Origin: Talpa occidentalis
Taxonomy: Eukaryota > Chordata > Mammalia > Eulipotyphla > Talpidae
Length of the DNA stretch: 64,000 nt
NCBI RefSeq assembly: GCF_014898055.3
Contig: NW_023600993.1
Span: 868,001 to 932,000, forward strand
Reading direction: 5' to 3'
The position numbers and the translations under genes were made by a program. The notes under the pieces were generated by a model that saw only the letters and a list, made by a program, of their open reading frames with translations, did no database searches and had not been told where the DNA came from. Shown piece by piece: positions 35,322 to 45,976 of this stretch. Positions within the stretch are counted from its first letter, which is position 1. Every line of letters begins with the position of its first letter.

Positions 35322-36303
35322 ATGTTCTCTTTTCTGGAGAAATCTGAGATCTGCACCGGCAGATTCCAAGGCAGCCTGGGAAAGGGTGTCTTACTCAGAC
35401 TGCGCCATTATTGGTTTGTGACCGACACACCCACTCACCCATGTGAGCTGCCGACGGAGAGGCTGAGCTGGGGAACGCGCTAATTCTCCTCGTGGCCATG
35501 AAGCTGAGCTATCCTCAGACGTGCGTTTCCTGTGAAATGAGGTGAGGACACGCGCCTCGACGTTGCGGACCTCTTGGGGAGGACATTGCGGGCCAGCCAG
35601 GCCTGCGGGCTGTGTCCTGTGAGCCCGACGCACAGCGGGGGGGAGGCTGGTCTGAGTGATGATGTCGGGAGGAGCCAGAGAGCAGCGCGGGCACTGGGGG
35701 CAGCCCGGGCGGGTGCTGCGGGGGGCTTCTCTGGGGAAGGCAGGGCAGGAGGCTTTTGTAAAAGGTGGAATTATGGAGCGAGCTGGTGCTTACCATGATG
35801 TGGAAACCTCACATCTGTGTTGACACCTCCTACCTGCCCGCACCAGCCGGCGGGTGTGGGGTCAGGACCAGCCTCTCCAGCGTCTTCCAGGGCCCGGCCT
35901 GGCCTGTTAGCTCTGTGGCAACGCTCTGTCACCACGAAGCAGCCCGTCTCCTGGTTCCAGGGAAATGGCGTCGTTAGTTCTGCCGCCGTCCTTTAGTCAC
36001 CGTGATGAGAAACAAAGTGTTGTAGGGAATCGGGGAGAATCTGCGCTGCAGAGCTCTGGCTTCTGCGCAGATGCCCTCTGCGCCCAGCTCTCTGCCAGGC
36101 GGGCCGCTTGGCCGCCGCTCACGCACTAGCGGGGTTAGCCGGGACTGTGGAGGAGGCCAGGCCGGGTCAGGAGACCGTGTCCGCAGGAACCCCGCCCGGG
36201 AAGGGTCAAAGCAAAAAGAGTTCCAGGCTAGATTTTCACATCCAAGAAGTGTGTGGTTAAGAAAACAAAGCATCACTCGGCAACACGCCTGTGTCTCAGC
36301 AGC
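35322..36303. other. Unique GC-rich sequence, no gene recognised
   Basis: No repeat or exon can be supported. CpG is raised around 36050-36200. Confidence 0.4.
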
Positions 36304-36427
36304 CGCGTCCTGGGATAAAACCCGCGTCCTGGGATCACACCCGCGTCCTGGGATCACACTTGCGTCCTGGGATCACACCCGCGTCCTGTCCTGGGATCAC
36401 ACCCGCGTCCTGGGATCACACTCGCCT
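36304..36427 (+). repeat. 19-bp minisatellite, about 6.5 copies
   Basis: The unit CGCGTCCTGGGATCACACC recurs with starts at 36304, 36323, 36342, 36361, 36380 and 36404, plus a partial at 36423. Spacing is 19 bp throughout except for one 5-bp internal duplication (GTCCTGTCCT) in the fifth unit. The first unit has ATAAAA in place of ATCACA. Near-identical copies suggest recent expansion. Confidence 0.93.
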
Positions 36428-37879
36428 GTGCTAACTTGGTTAAAGGAGAGGTGTCTGATGGCTGATCCTGCCCGTGTTGACACAGCCAAGCAAGGAAGCT
36501 GTCCCACTTTCCTCCCCCGGGCTTGTGAGGTGTCTCCATCCACAGGGGAGGGCTGGGCCAAGGGCGGCACTCACAGAGGGTGCACCCGGGGCTTCCTTTG
36601 CTCCTCCGGGGGGCGCACCCCCCCCTCCGCTGTGTCCCCCTCCCCAGCCAGCCTAATGGCCTCCCTGCACTGCCCCAGCCCCCTGGCGTGTGCGTTTCAG
36701 GAAGAAGCGAAGCCTCTTGTCCTGCGCTGGGCCCATCTTCGGGACTTGGCGCTTGGGATGTGACTCGCTCAGGCTCTGTCCTCCACGTAGGCTCGTAATT
36801 AGGATCGATGCAACTTCTGGACAGTTTGTTTTCTTTTAGTTTCTTACCGTGTGGCCTTTCTCTTCCCTGACTCCTCAGCCCGCACTTCTGCATGACGCCG
36901 CGTCTGGGCGGGGCGGCCTCCGGCCTGTCCAGCATCGCCCCTCCCTGCAGCTCGGTCCTCCCATGCTTGGCCCTCCTGTCTGGCTGTGAGGGGCCGCCGG
37001 GGTTGGGGCGCGCTGGTCTCGAGGCGCATCCAGGCGCTGGCAATGGGGACGCTGCCCGTGCCCAGAAGCCGCGGCTGAGGGATCAGCTCTGGACAGAGAC
37101 GGCTTCGTCGAAAACTGTCGTGAGCCTCTGCCTGCTGCCGGGCCGGGGGTCTCCCAAGGTGACTGTTTTAAGTTATCGTGGTTAACTGTGTGACGCCGCC
37201 CTGGACTCCAGACTGCGGGTGAGACTGCCGACAGCAGCCGCCCTTCTTTCCCGCGGACGCCTGTGCCACAGGCCGCGCCTCTGAGCGGGCCCCAGGACGC
37301 CCGCTGGTCCCTGCGTGTGCGCAGCCTTCCTGGTGGAAGTACTCACTGCTCATTTTTGTTGTTAGCCTAACAGTGTCCACCATGCCCTGACGTCCGTGCC
37401 AGGCTCCTTGCCGCGGGGGGCGGCCGGTGCCAGGCCTGGGACACCCGCCTGTGACTTTGCCCTTGACTCTTCGGGTCCGTCTGCCAGAGCGCAGCCACTG
37501 GCCCTGACGCCTTCTTCCAGGCGCCTCAGGAACCCCCTCATGGCAAGAAAAACCCAGAACTGTTGTTCCCTCCTCTACCTTCCTCTGTCAAGTGTCACAG
37601 ACGTTTTTACCGTACGTCTCGCCTCCTGCCCGGGAATGCAGACGCGAGCAGTTGTGTCTAAGACATGTAAAACCTTTCTATATTTATGAATTATAATGAA
37701 CTGGTCTCCCTCGATGGGGAATTGTAATAAATTATTCCTGGTTTTTCATGGGAGCCTTGATAGCATTCAGCTTCGGAGCTAACGTCTCAGGAATTGACTG
37801 TTACATCGTAAAATGCCCATTTGGGTCCCCTGTGAGGGTGATTTAAAGACGAGGCTCCATGTTGTCACTAAGTGGCTTT
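36428..37879. other. GC-rich unique sequence, no gene recognised
   Basis: The long frame at 36354-37043 (minus) crosses the minisatellite and is compositional. I see no repeat or convincing exon. Confidence 0.4.
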
Positions 37880-38240
37880 TGAAAGTGGATGAACTGCAGG
37901 TCCTCAGCTGGGGTGTCTGGTGGACGCCGAGCTCCCTCCCGTGGACCGGGCTGCACGCCCGAGGGGCCTCCCAGGGCCAGGAGGGCTGGCGCCCACCTGA
38001 GGCATCCTGACGGGTTAAACCTGGACAAAGCGGCGTGGAGACGCGTGCTCCCTGGCCCGGGGGCCCGCTGGCCCGGCGCTCGGGTGGCGCGGGCGGGCAG
38101 GCGGGCGGCTGGGCACTGTGGAGGCATGTTCTTAGTGCCGTGCCCCACGCCGCGCCCCACGCAGCTTTCCGTCCCCGCGCAGAGGCGCTGGGCGAAGCAC
38201 AGGGCCGCGCTGGTCTCCCGGAGGTGAGACTGTGCGACGT
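37880..38240. promoter_or_regulatory. CpG-rich island
   Basis: CpG is very dense around 38030-38210 (GGCCCGGCGCTCGGGTGGCGCGGGCGGG region). A CCACGCAG acceptor-like site precedes 38165 and a CGGAG|GTGAGA donor-like site follows 38223. The 59 bp between them are open in all three plus frames, so no coding claim can be made. Confidence 0.4.
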
Positions 38241-40189
38241 GCAGTTTCAGGAGAAGCACTTCAATTTCAAAAGAATTTGCAGAGGGGCCTGCCTTTGGAG
38301 CCCTTGGTCTGTTTCATCTTAAGCTCCCCCGGCCGGCCTCAGGCGTGCCCGCCCACCCCTCCAGCCTTCTTTCTCCCATACTTGGGCTGAATGTTCCGCT
38401 GAGGCTCCAGGGCTGGCGGCCCCACATCCCGCGTCCCCCGCCCCCCACGGCTGCCTGGACACAGAGGCCTCCTGCGGGAGCCCGCACCCGGTCCTGACCT
38501 CACCACTTAGATGATGGCGGTGCAAGGCGGGTCCACCCACCCACTGACCCTCAGGGTGCTGGGGGGCACGCCCCCCACCCCCCACGCCCTGTGCGGGGCC
38601 TGCGTCCACATGGCGGGCAGAAGGACTGGGGTCACCCCTCACTCAGACCTTACTCCTGAGCTCAGTGTTGAGTTGTTGTTCTCCGGCCCCAGGCTTCCTG
38701 AGCTAGTCATTGTTTTTCTCATTCTTGCATTTGATCCATTGACACTTCTTCCTGGAACTTGACTCAGTCACGGGAAGTGTTTGCTGGTGCAGGAATTAGT
38801 GCGTCTGTCATTGAGGATACATGCTTGGCTCCCACCCCGCCTGGTGCCCTGCCTGTACCCAGGAGCTCCTCCTACAGTCATTCCAGCATCTGCTGTCCCT
38901 GATCTCAGAGGGAAGTGATTTCACAGTGACAAGAGTCTCTTTGCATTCTTGACCTCAGATCCTCTCCACTCAAAAGGGTTTATCTTTGCAGATAATCTCT
39001 GATCCTTTGTGATGTAAATCAGGAAGGCAAGAGAAGGAGGGAGGGGTAGGGGTGCAGGAGGGAGGCATGGGATGGGCCTGGGAGACAGTGAGGGAGGGAT
39101 GGTGACTCTGGGAACTGGGTAGTTGCTTGCCTTGATTGTGCAATTGCGCAGCTCCCTGGTGACTCCTGCAGAGACTGTGTCCTCTCTGAGTTGGATGATT
39201 GTCTTCCACCTGCTGTTATTTACTTCTCGGCAGATATTTAGAAAACATTTAAGATGGTTTTTGAGGCCAGCGCACCCCATATCTGCTGGCACTTCCTTTC
39301 CTGACTTCAGGTCAGGACTTTGCAGTGAGCAAGGAGGTGTCACCCCCGGAGCCAAGGGCCATCAGTCTGTCCTTTACCTCCGAGCGCAGGGGCGTCTGCG
39401 GTGCCACACTCTGTGTGTGTGTCTTCTTGTTTTCCTATGCAAAGGAGTTTGAGCACGTTTGCAAAGGATGTGCACGCTGAGCAAGGCCAGTGGAGCCCAA
39501 GTGCATTTACATGTGCCTCACAGACAGGGACTTTGGTGACTGTGCTCAGCTGACCTGCGCCTGGCTCAGGCTGCTGCAGGATGATGCCTGTGTCCTGGCA
39601 GGAGATGCTGGGGTTCAAGGCTGGTGTGACTGAGGGATCTCAGCGGCCGCAGCAGGCATGGCCTGGGGCAGAGGGGGCTGAAACCAGCTGCGGGGACAGG
39701 GGGCTGCGACATAGTCACAGCAGTTCTAGGGTGCGGCTCCAGGCCTGGCCTCTGCGGTTGCGGCACTGTGGCCTCTGCCTTCCCACATGAGCAGGCACGC
39801 AACCTCCCCTCTGCCCAGCATGTATTTGTCTCACACTTGAAGAAAATCTATCAGAAAATAATAAAGATAAAATTAAAACCATACAGTGGCTATTGCGCTT
39901 GTGCATGTTACGTGATGTCTGTTAACTCGGTGCTGTGATGGGTGAGCGGCCAGGCTTTCCGTGGGGTGAGTCTGTCCAGCACCTCCAGTTCAGCCGACTT
40001 GGCTTTCTGGTCCTAAAGCTCTCCAGGGCACCCACGTCCCCAGAGGGCCCGTCTCTGCGCTTGCTTCTCTGGTGCCCTTTCAGCCCAGGCTCTGGCCACA
40101 GGCCCTGGGCCCCATCTCTGCGTCTCAACCCCCCAAGGGGCAACGAGGGAGCCACGGCAGCAGGCTGGTTCCTGGAAGCTGGGCACTGG
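38241..40189. other. Unique sequence, no gene recognised
   Basis: The first part is GC-rich and composition becomes balanced from 38.7 kb. No interspersed repeat or exon can be supported. Confidence 0.4.
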
Positions 40190-40720
40190 AAGAGTTCAGG
40201 CGTAGATTAAAAGTGACAAAAAATAAAATATTATGGTTTCGCTGGTACTTTTTTAAAGTGACGTCTTGTTCTGGAGAATGAGAATTGATGATGTCAGTCT
40301 GGAGATGAAGAAAAACAAATCAATAGGATTCTGTGACGTTAATTGACCCATTGGATGTATTAGCATCATGATTCCGTTGCGGCCTGTGGAAGGATGTCGG
40401 CGCAGCTGTCCAGAGGAGGCGCCTCAGGCGGGCCGATGCGAGACCGCCCGGCTGTGGAAAGACCAGCAGGTATGGAGAGTAACCAAATTACGGCTCACGC
40501 CAGCCCGACGCGGCCGAAATAAATGAGCCGTAGGAAAATCAGATGCACGCAGAGGAAATTGCTCGAAGACCTCGGGCCGTCATAACCCACCTAACCAGAC
40601 ACCGAGGAAGGCTTTGGGCCATCCATCTCCTCTCTTAATTTTATTTCGAGCCAATTGTATATCTTCAGTCAGGCTTCTTAGCAGGCCGATCGTGCTAGGG
40701 AACATCTCTATCCATCCTCT
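40190..40720. promoter_or_regulatory. Enhancer-like unique block
   Basis: This is repeat-free sequence with GTTAATTGAC around 40339-40348, followed by an inverted CCAAT (CCATTGG) and ATTAGCATCATGATTCC. AATAAATGAGCC and TAATTTTATTTC lie further on. CpGs are retained next to AT-rich motifs. Conservation is suspected only from this texture. Confidence 0.3.
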
Positions 40721-41053
40721 TCCACGCCAGCAGGGAGGGTGCATCGTGGGGGCGAGAGATTGAGAAGGTAGGACTCTGTGCCCGCCCTTCCTGGGACGGT
40801 GGCGCGTGGGCAAACCTGGGACGGAGTGCCCGCCTGCCCCGCCCACCTGCAGCCTGCCTCCGCTCCCCTAAGCCAGGGCTCCTCGACACCTGGGCCTCAG
40901 GCAGGCCCTTTGCCTTATGGAAGAAGCTCCAGGCGCTCAGAGTCCCCCACCAGCGCCCCCTCCCCCCCCCACCCCCCCCACCCCCGCCTCCAAGCTTGGC
41001 AGTGTCACTCCGTGTCGTGTACGGCCGGGAGCTTGGTTCTCCCAAAACTGTTA
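40721..41053. other. GC-rich spacer with C-rich tract
   Basis: A C-rich low-complexity run lies at about 40962-40985. Nothing else is recognised. Confidence 0.5.
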
Positions 41054-41067
41054 TTAAAAATGTATGG

Positions 41068-41195
41068 GGGAGACGAAGGACTAGGGTCAAAGTAAGGGGG
41101 AGTGCAATTGTGTGGAGAATATAACCAAAATGAAAATTTTTTATACATTGTCCAAAAATGAAAAATGATATAAGAATTATATAAAATAAAATTTT
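41068..41195 (+). mobile_element. 128-bp LINE-1 3'-end insertion
   Basis: The sequence GGGGGAGTGCAATTGTGTGG and its flanks align by eye with the 3' untranslated end of the full LINE-1 at 45777 (there GTTTGCAATTGTATGG on the minus strand), followed by the A/T-rich tail. A 14-bp direct repeat TTAAAAATGTATGG lies at 41054-41067 and 41196-41209. This is therefore an extremely 5'-truncated insertion, somewhat older than the copy at 45.8 kb. Confidence 0.75.
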
Positions 41196-41209
41196 TTAAA
41201 AATGTATGG

Positions 41210-42000
41210 ATCGGACAAGGCCACGCGTCTGCATACAGCTGACCATGAGACGCAGGATCGAGGGCCGCACGGTAGTAACTGAGCCCCAGGTGACAGGGCG
41301 GGCTCTCACTGTAGCCGGCCCTTTTGGTTTCCATTTTTAGAAACTGAGTGAAATAGCCAAGATTTGCTCTTTGGAGAGACAACTGATGATATTAAACTGG
41401 TAGAATGGAGGAGACAGATTAGCAGTGGAAAAAATGAAGCAAAGGCTGTGGATTTTAGAGCTGAAGAGGACAGAATGATTGGCGGAAAAGGAAGCAAGGT
41501 TAGGAATTGAGTAAATTATAACATCTCCATTCAAGGGATATTTGACTCAGTCACATTTTATTAATCTATCAGAGTCTGCTGGAGAAAAAAATAAGTTTTC
41601 CAAAAGTATCTCTGGTCTCTGGAGTAGTGGTTCTCAACTTTTTCTGATGTTGCCATCTTTGTAGGAAGAACAGAAATCCTGAGACGAGTAAGGGAGAGAG
41701 CAGGCTCCCTGGGCCCAGGTGGGAGGGGGCGTGAGCGATGGCGAGTAGAGGGGTGAAGTGACAGCCCCACTGATGGCAGCACAGCACTGACCGCCAATCC
41801 AAGGACAGCGGCTCCTGAAAACCACCATCGGGCTGACAGAGCAACGGGTATTGTGGAATCGTCAGTTACTTACGTGAACGTAAGTCTGCAATACTGCCAA
41901 GAAGGGCTGGTGGTTCAGCTTCTAAAAGAAGATGGAAAGGAGTCCTCCTGAATTCTAGTGATTTCTTAATTTTAAATAATCATTGTATTTGAATAATTCT
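41210..42000. other. Unique sequence with possible hAT-type DNA transposon relic
   Basis: AGTGGTTCTCAACTTTTTC at about 41626-41645 resembles the terminal repeat of hAT/Charlie-derived MER elements, and the element might run to about 41830. The matching far end is not clear. No gene is recognised. Confidence 0.3.
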
Positions 42001-42013
42001 AAAATTCAATTAT

Positions 42014-42255
42014 GGGCCTCCCCTGGTGGCTCAGGTGGTTGAGTGCCACACTGTGAAGCTCTCCGTAGCCTCTGCAGCGCCAGTTCGATCCCGGCCGGCC
42101 GGCGAGGGTCCCACATGGCGCGGCAGACCCCTCCTGTCACGGCTGCTGCTCCCCTCAGCAGTGTATTTCATCAGTCTGCCTGTTCTGTTCCCTGCTCTGT
42201 CTCTGGTGAATCCTCTCACCCTCCCACACATCTGGCCTGTTCCCCAGTTCTCATA

Positions 42256-42294
<39 letters not shown>

Positions 42295-42318
42295 ATCTTT
42301 ATAAAAATAAAATAAAAT
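42014..42318 (+). mobile_element. tRNA-derived T+ SINE, copy 5, with expanded TAAA tail
   Basis: The copy is full length with A-box TGGCTCAGGTGG, B-box GTTCGATCCC and the GCGGCAGACC body. Its tail has grown to about ten AAAT units at 42256-42296 before TCTTT and A-rich sequence. The target duplication AAAATTCAATTA is at 42001-42012 and 42319-42330, exact. Confidence 0.93.
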
Positions 42319-42374
42319 AAAATTCAATTAATGTTACTAAGTAGCCAATAACAATAATGGTGGCAAGAGCAGCA

Positions 42375-42560
42375 ACAACCAGCATTTATTAAGTAATTAC
42401 TATGTTCCAGGGACTGGATTGTAAATACATTATGTTTATTATCTCACTTAATCCTCATGAGGCCTCTCGGAGGTGGTGCCATTTTTCTTTCCATTTTGTA
42501 GAAGAGAAGAAAAGAATTGGAAAATCCAACACCTTTCCCGGGTCACACGTCAAGGAAGGC
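42375..42560 (-). repeat. MIR SINE relic
   Basis: The plus strand reads CAGCATTTATTAAGTAATTA, then CTATGTTCCAGGGACTGG, ATTATCTCACTTAATCCTCA and later GGGTCACACGTCAAGG. This is the order of the reverse complement of MIR. The copy is long for its age. Confidence 0.75.
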
Positions 42561-42899
42561 TGGTGCGCCAGGTGTGACCCTGGCTGTCCCCACGCCTTGT
42601 ATCTTGGTCAGCCCTGCATATTGTCCAGCTGTGGGGTCACTCTGGGCAGCACCCACCAGAAGGGCCTTGCAGCTACTGCTGGGCGCAGTGTCTTGCTCCC
42701 TCTGCTCAGTCGATGCTGCTAAGTGGGGGCCAGGGCCTGGCGTCCTGCCGCCACGGGTGCCTCGCTGAGCTCTGACTGGTGACGCCTGCTCTCCGTCTCC
42801 AGGGAAGTGGGCATGGGCTCCAGAGACCGCATGTGAAGTCTGCTGACAGGTTTAATTTTGAGTTTATTTTCTAGTGTGCAAAGCTATACTGAAAAAAAA
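42561..42899. other. Unique spacer
   Basis: GC-rich sequence, nothing recognised. Confidence 0.4.
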
Positions 42900-44580
42900 A
42901 ATTTCATCACCATTTTACTGTCATTTCTTCCGCTTCCTGCCGCTGATCGGTAGACCCGTCCAGAGGAGGCAGGCAATCATTTTTATGTCTGCACGATGAT
43001 CACTCTCGCCATTTCCAGAGGAAACAGAGAAGCTCTTTATTGGTCTCTGGAACTTACACATTTAAAGGCGCCTCCTGCTATACTTTCCATCCGTCACAGG
43101 AAACGCAGCGCTCTCAAGACACACGCTGAACAGACAGTCATCAAAGACACTACAGATTTAATAAGCTGCACTCTGTTTGCTGATTCCTGTTGACTGTGCC
43201 TGCGCATGGGATTTGGGGGACTTTCCTTTTACACTGTGTAGCAGAAATTTCAAAAGAATGAAAGAAAACAGTGTGAGCTCCGTGTCTCAAAACATTATAC
43301 TTTAATTTAATTTCTGGCCTCTTTTAACACTATCTTATTAAGAATCTGAACTCCACTAGGTCATTGGGGGAATTTGAGTCCAGGAATCATGTATGTATGT
43401 GACCATACAACAGTGAACACAATAGTCACGCCTGGAATATATGTACTCGCTGCTCACACCTGCCCATCTGTGTATTCTCGCCACCAAATCCACCCACCTT
43501 CGTAACCCAGTGATTTCTGATGCAATCCCAGGCCCATGGAATCAGTCTTTCCTATAACTGCCTGGTTTTTTGAGAGCAGGACATTTCAGTGAGAAATTTG
43601 CATACGGCGTGTCAGTAATACACAGTGCGCATCCTCTCCCAAGTATGTGAGCCACAGCAGTTTGTTTCATGCTAAACGCTGCCTCTTGTAGAGTCTGACA
43701 GTTTCACCGGCAAGATCCCAGAACCTCTCCAACTTGCGTTCTTTTTGTCTTATTCCTGTCACGCATTCTTTATTCTTTATGTGATAAAGCCCTGATGATA
43801 CTATTGATATAACATATTTTCTTTAAATTCTTTTTCTTAGTAGCTTTTTTTCATTTTATACACTCAAAATTATTACAATCACTTTTTGCTAACCGTTGAA
43901 ATCACATTTTAAATAAAATGTTTTGGAAAAGAAATCTATCATTTAACATTTCCCAGAGTTGATCGGTTGTATTATTAACATTAAAAACGAGGGTCATGAT
44001 GAAAGTTTTAGAATTTTTACAATCTGATCTGGCCCTTGTTTTCCTTTTGTCTTCTGAGTTACAATTTTTTCTAGTATCTTGCCTTTCAGTGCTGTAATAA
44101 CATCCTAAGTTTTAGTCTCTGTACCCATTTTGTGTGTGTTTATACAGTTTGAAATAAGAAACTGGAAAACAAATGAGGAATGAGCTCATCAGCATGGCCA
44201 CACACACACACTACTATCACTCAGGAAGACATGATGGTGAGAAGGGAGCCACTCACGGGCCCCGGAGCAAATTTTAGAAATCACGTCCTACCGACGAGCA
44301 GGATCAGATTGTGACTTCTAGTGGCCTAGTGGGGACTCCATGACTGAGTCCCCAAAACTTAGCTGAGATTTTACCCCTTCCTGGCTTCACAGAGGCAGTG
44401 TATAATTACTGTCACTACCAGCACTTAAGCTAATTATTTCCAATTTGTCTGTGTGGCACTTTTATTAACCAGACTATTTTAGGAAAATAGTTCTTCTAAA
44501 AAGTGGGTTTAAACACCCTGGACACCCCTGTTGCCGGTGAAAGTGGACAGCAGCAGGTGGCAGAAGATTAAGCGTCTTGT
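42900..44580. other. AT-rich unique block, partly enhancer-like
   Basis: The first 450 bp mix retained CpGs with TTTAATAAG and TTTAATTTAATTTC motifs, and 43.7-44.6 kb is strongly AT-rich. No LINE-1, SINE or LTR is recognised. The plus-strand frame at 42996-43193 has no domain. Confidence 0.35.
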
Positions 44581-45756
44581 TTGCTTAAATGCTCACTTTG
44601 GCTTTTCCCGAGTGTTTGTGGTTTTATTTCCTGCCCACGGGAGCGGAGGCTGAACAGACGGCGCGGGGGGTTTGGCAGAATCGTCCATCTTCCCCTCGTC
44701 ACAGAGACAGAGCTTGAGCCTGGGCCCAGCGTGTCCTTCTCAGTGTTGGGAGCGCAGAAGGTGAGACCCACACAGAAACCATGCCCTGGTTCAAAGCTGG
44801 GGCTTGTGATGGTGCTCAGGCCAGGCGCCTGCACAGAAACGGCGCTTTCACCCGACGCGCAGCTCCTGAGGCTCCTTCGGCAGAAGAGTCGCCGCCGTCA
44901 CCTGCCCTGTTTGAAGTGGCTTATGGTGACATCACAAAGTTCCAGATGAGGGTAAATCCCGAAAGAGCACCCCCATCCTTGGCAAAACAGCAGCGGTGGC
45001 CGAGAGCCCCTGCGTGCAGGTCCGGTGCCTCCTGCGGCCGCTGACCAGGCTCTGTCCACTGGGGTCAGTGCTTGGTCCACTTGCAGACACCTGCTGAGAA
45101 GCAGCGACCCCCGATTAGAGGGTGCTGGCCCGACGCAGCCCTGACCAGGTCCGACCGGGCCAGGCTCCTGAGGACACGCTCAGCCCCCACTGCCGGCAGC
45201 TGTCACCCTCACAGGGCAGCGCGCTGTCTCGTGACCAGCATCGCCAGGCTCCACCAAGTGCTGCCAAAGAGAAATGCTGCGGACCGAGGCTGGGTCAGGG
45301 CGGAGAAGGCTGCGAGCGGTGCTCCCCAGGGAGGGGACCTCTCCGCTGGCGAGGCCAGTACCCAGGCGGCCCCCAGCCCAGGCCCCGCGGGGGACCACGC
45401 CTCTTCCTTGTGAGCAGCGAGAGTGGGTGGAAGACGCCAATGCCGAGCGCGGACACCAGAGGGAGGAGAAGCCATCTTTCCCGGGCCCCCACGCCTGTGC
45501 TGCCTCCTCAGCCCTCCTGCCTGCAGCTGGCATGAGCTGCCTACCTCGAGGCCGCGTGCTTGAGGGAGCCATCTGCACCCTGAGAGGCTTGAGGAGGGCA
45601 GAGGCGGCTGAGGTCACGCCCCCCACCCCCAGCCTCCCTCCCTCCAGGTCTCTCCAGAGCTGATGGCTCAGGGTAAACCCATTGCTCATTTGTTTTTATT
45701 GTAATTTAAAGTAATGCTGCTTTGAAGAAAAAAGTAGAAATTTCTTGATATCCCCA
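44581..45756. other. GC-rich unique sequence, no gene recognised
   Basis: Overlapping open frames fill both strands and none has a recognisable domain. CpG is moderately high. Confidence 0.45.
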
Positions 45757-45856
45757 CAGGAAGCGTTTACATTTCTTTTTTTTTTAATTTTTTTTTTATT
45801 TTAAATAATAAATTTTATTTTTATATTCCCCCATACAATTGCAAACCCCCCATTCT

Positions 45857-45893
45857 GACCCCAATCCCTCCCCTCCCCCCCCCCACCCCCCAA
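45857..45893 (-). other. G-rich tract of the LINE-1 3' untranslated region
   Basis: On the minus strand several G runs (GGGGGG, GGGGGGGGGG, GGGG, GGG, GGGG) lie within about 40 bases after the ORF2 stop. G-quadruplex-forming 3' UTR tracts are a known feature of mammalian LINE-1. Folding here is inferred. Confidence 0.7.
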
Positions 45894-45976
45894 AAAGTGT
45901 CTCTGGTTCATAGTTTTTTGTTGATTTTGATTTTCACTTTCTTATATTCATTTTCCTGGTCCCTTATTTAAGTTTT

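Noticed and set aside
41626..41830. hAT/Charlie DNA transposon
   Set aside because: Only one terminal-repeat-like phrase is visible and the partner end and 8-bp duplication were not found, so it is mentioned only as a possibility.
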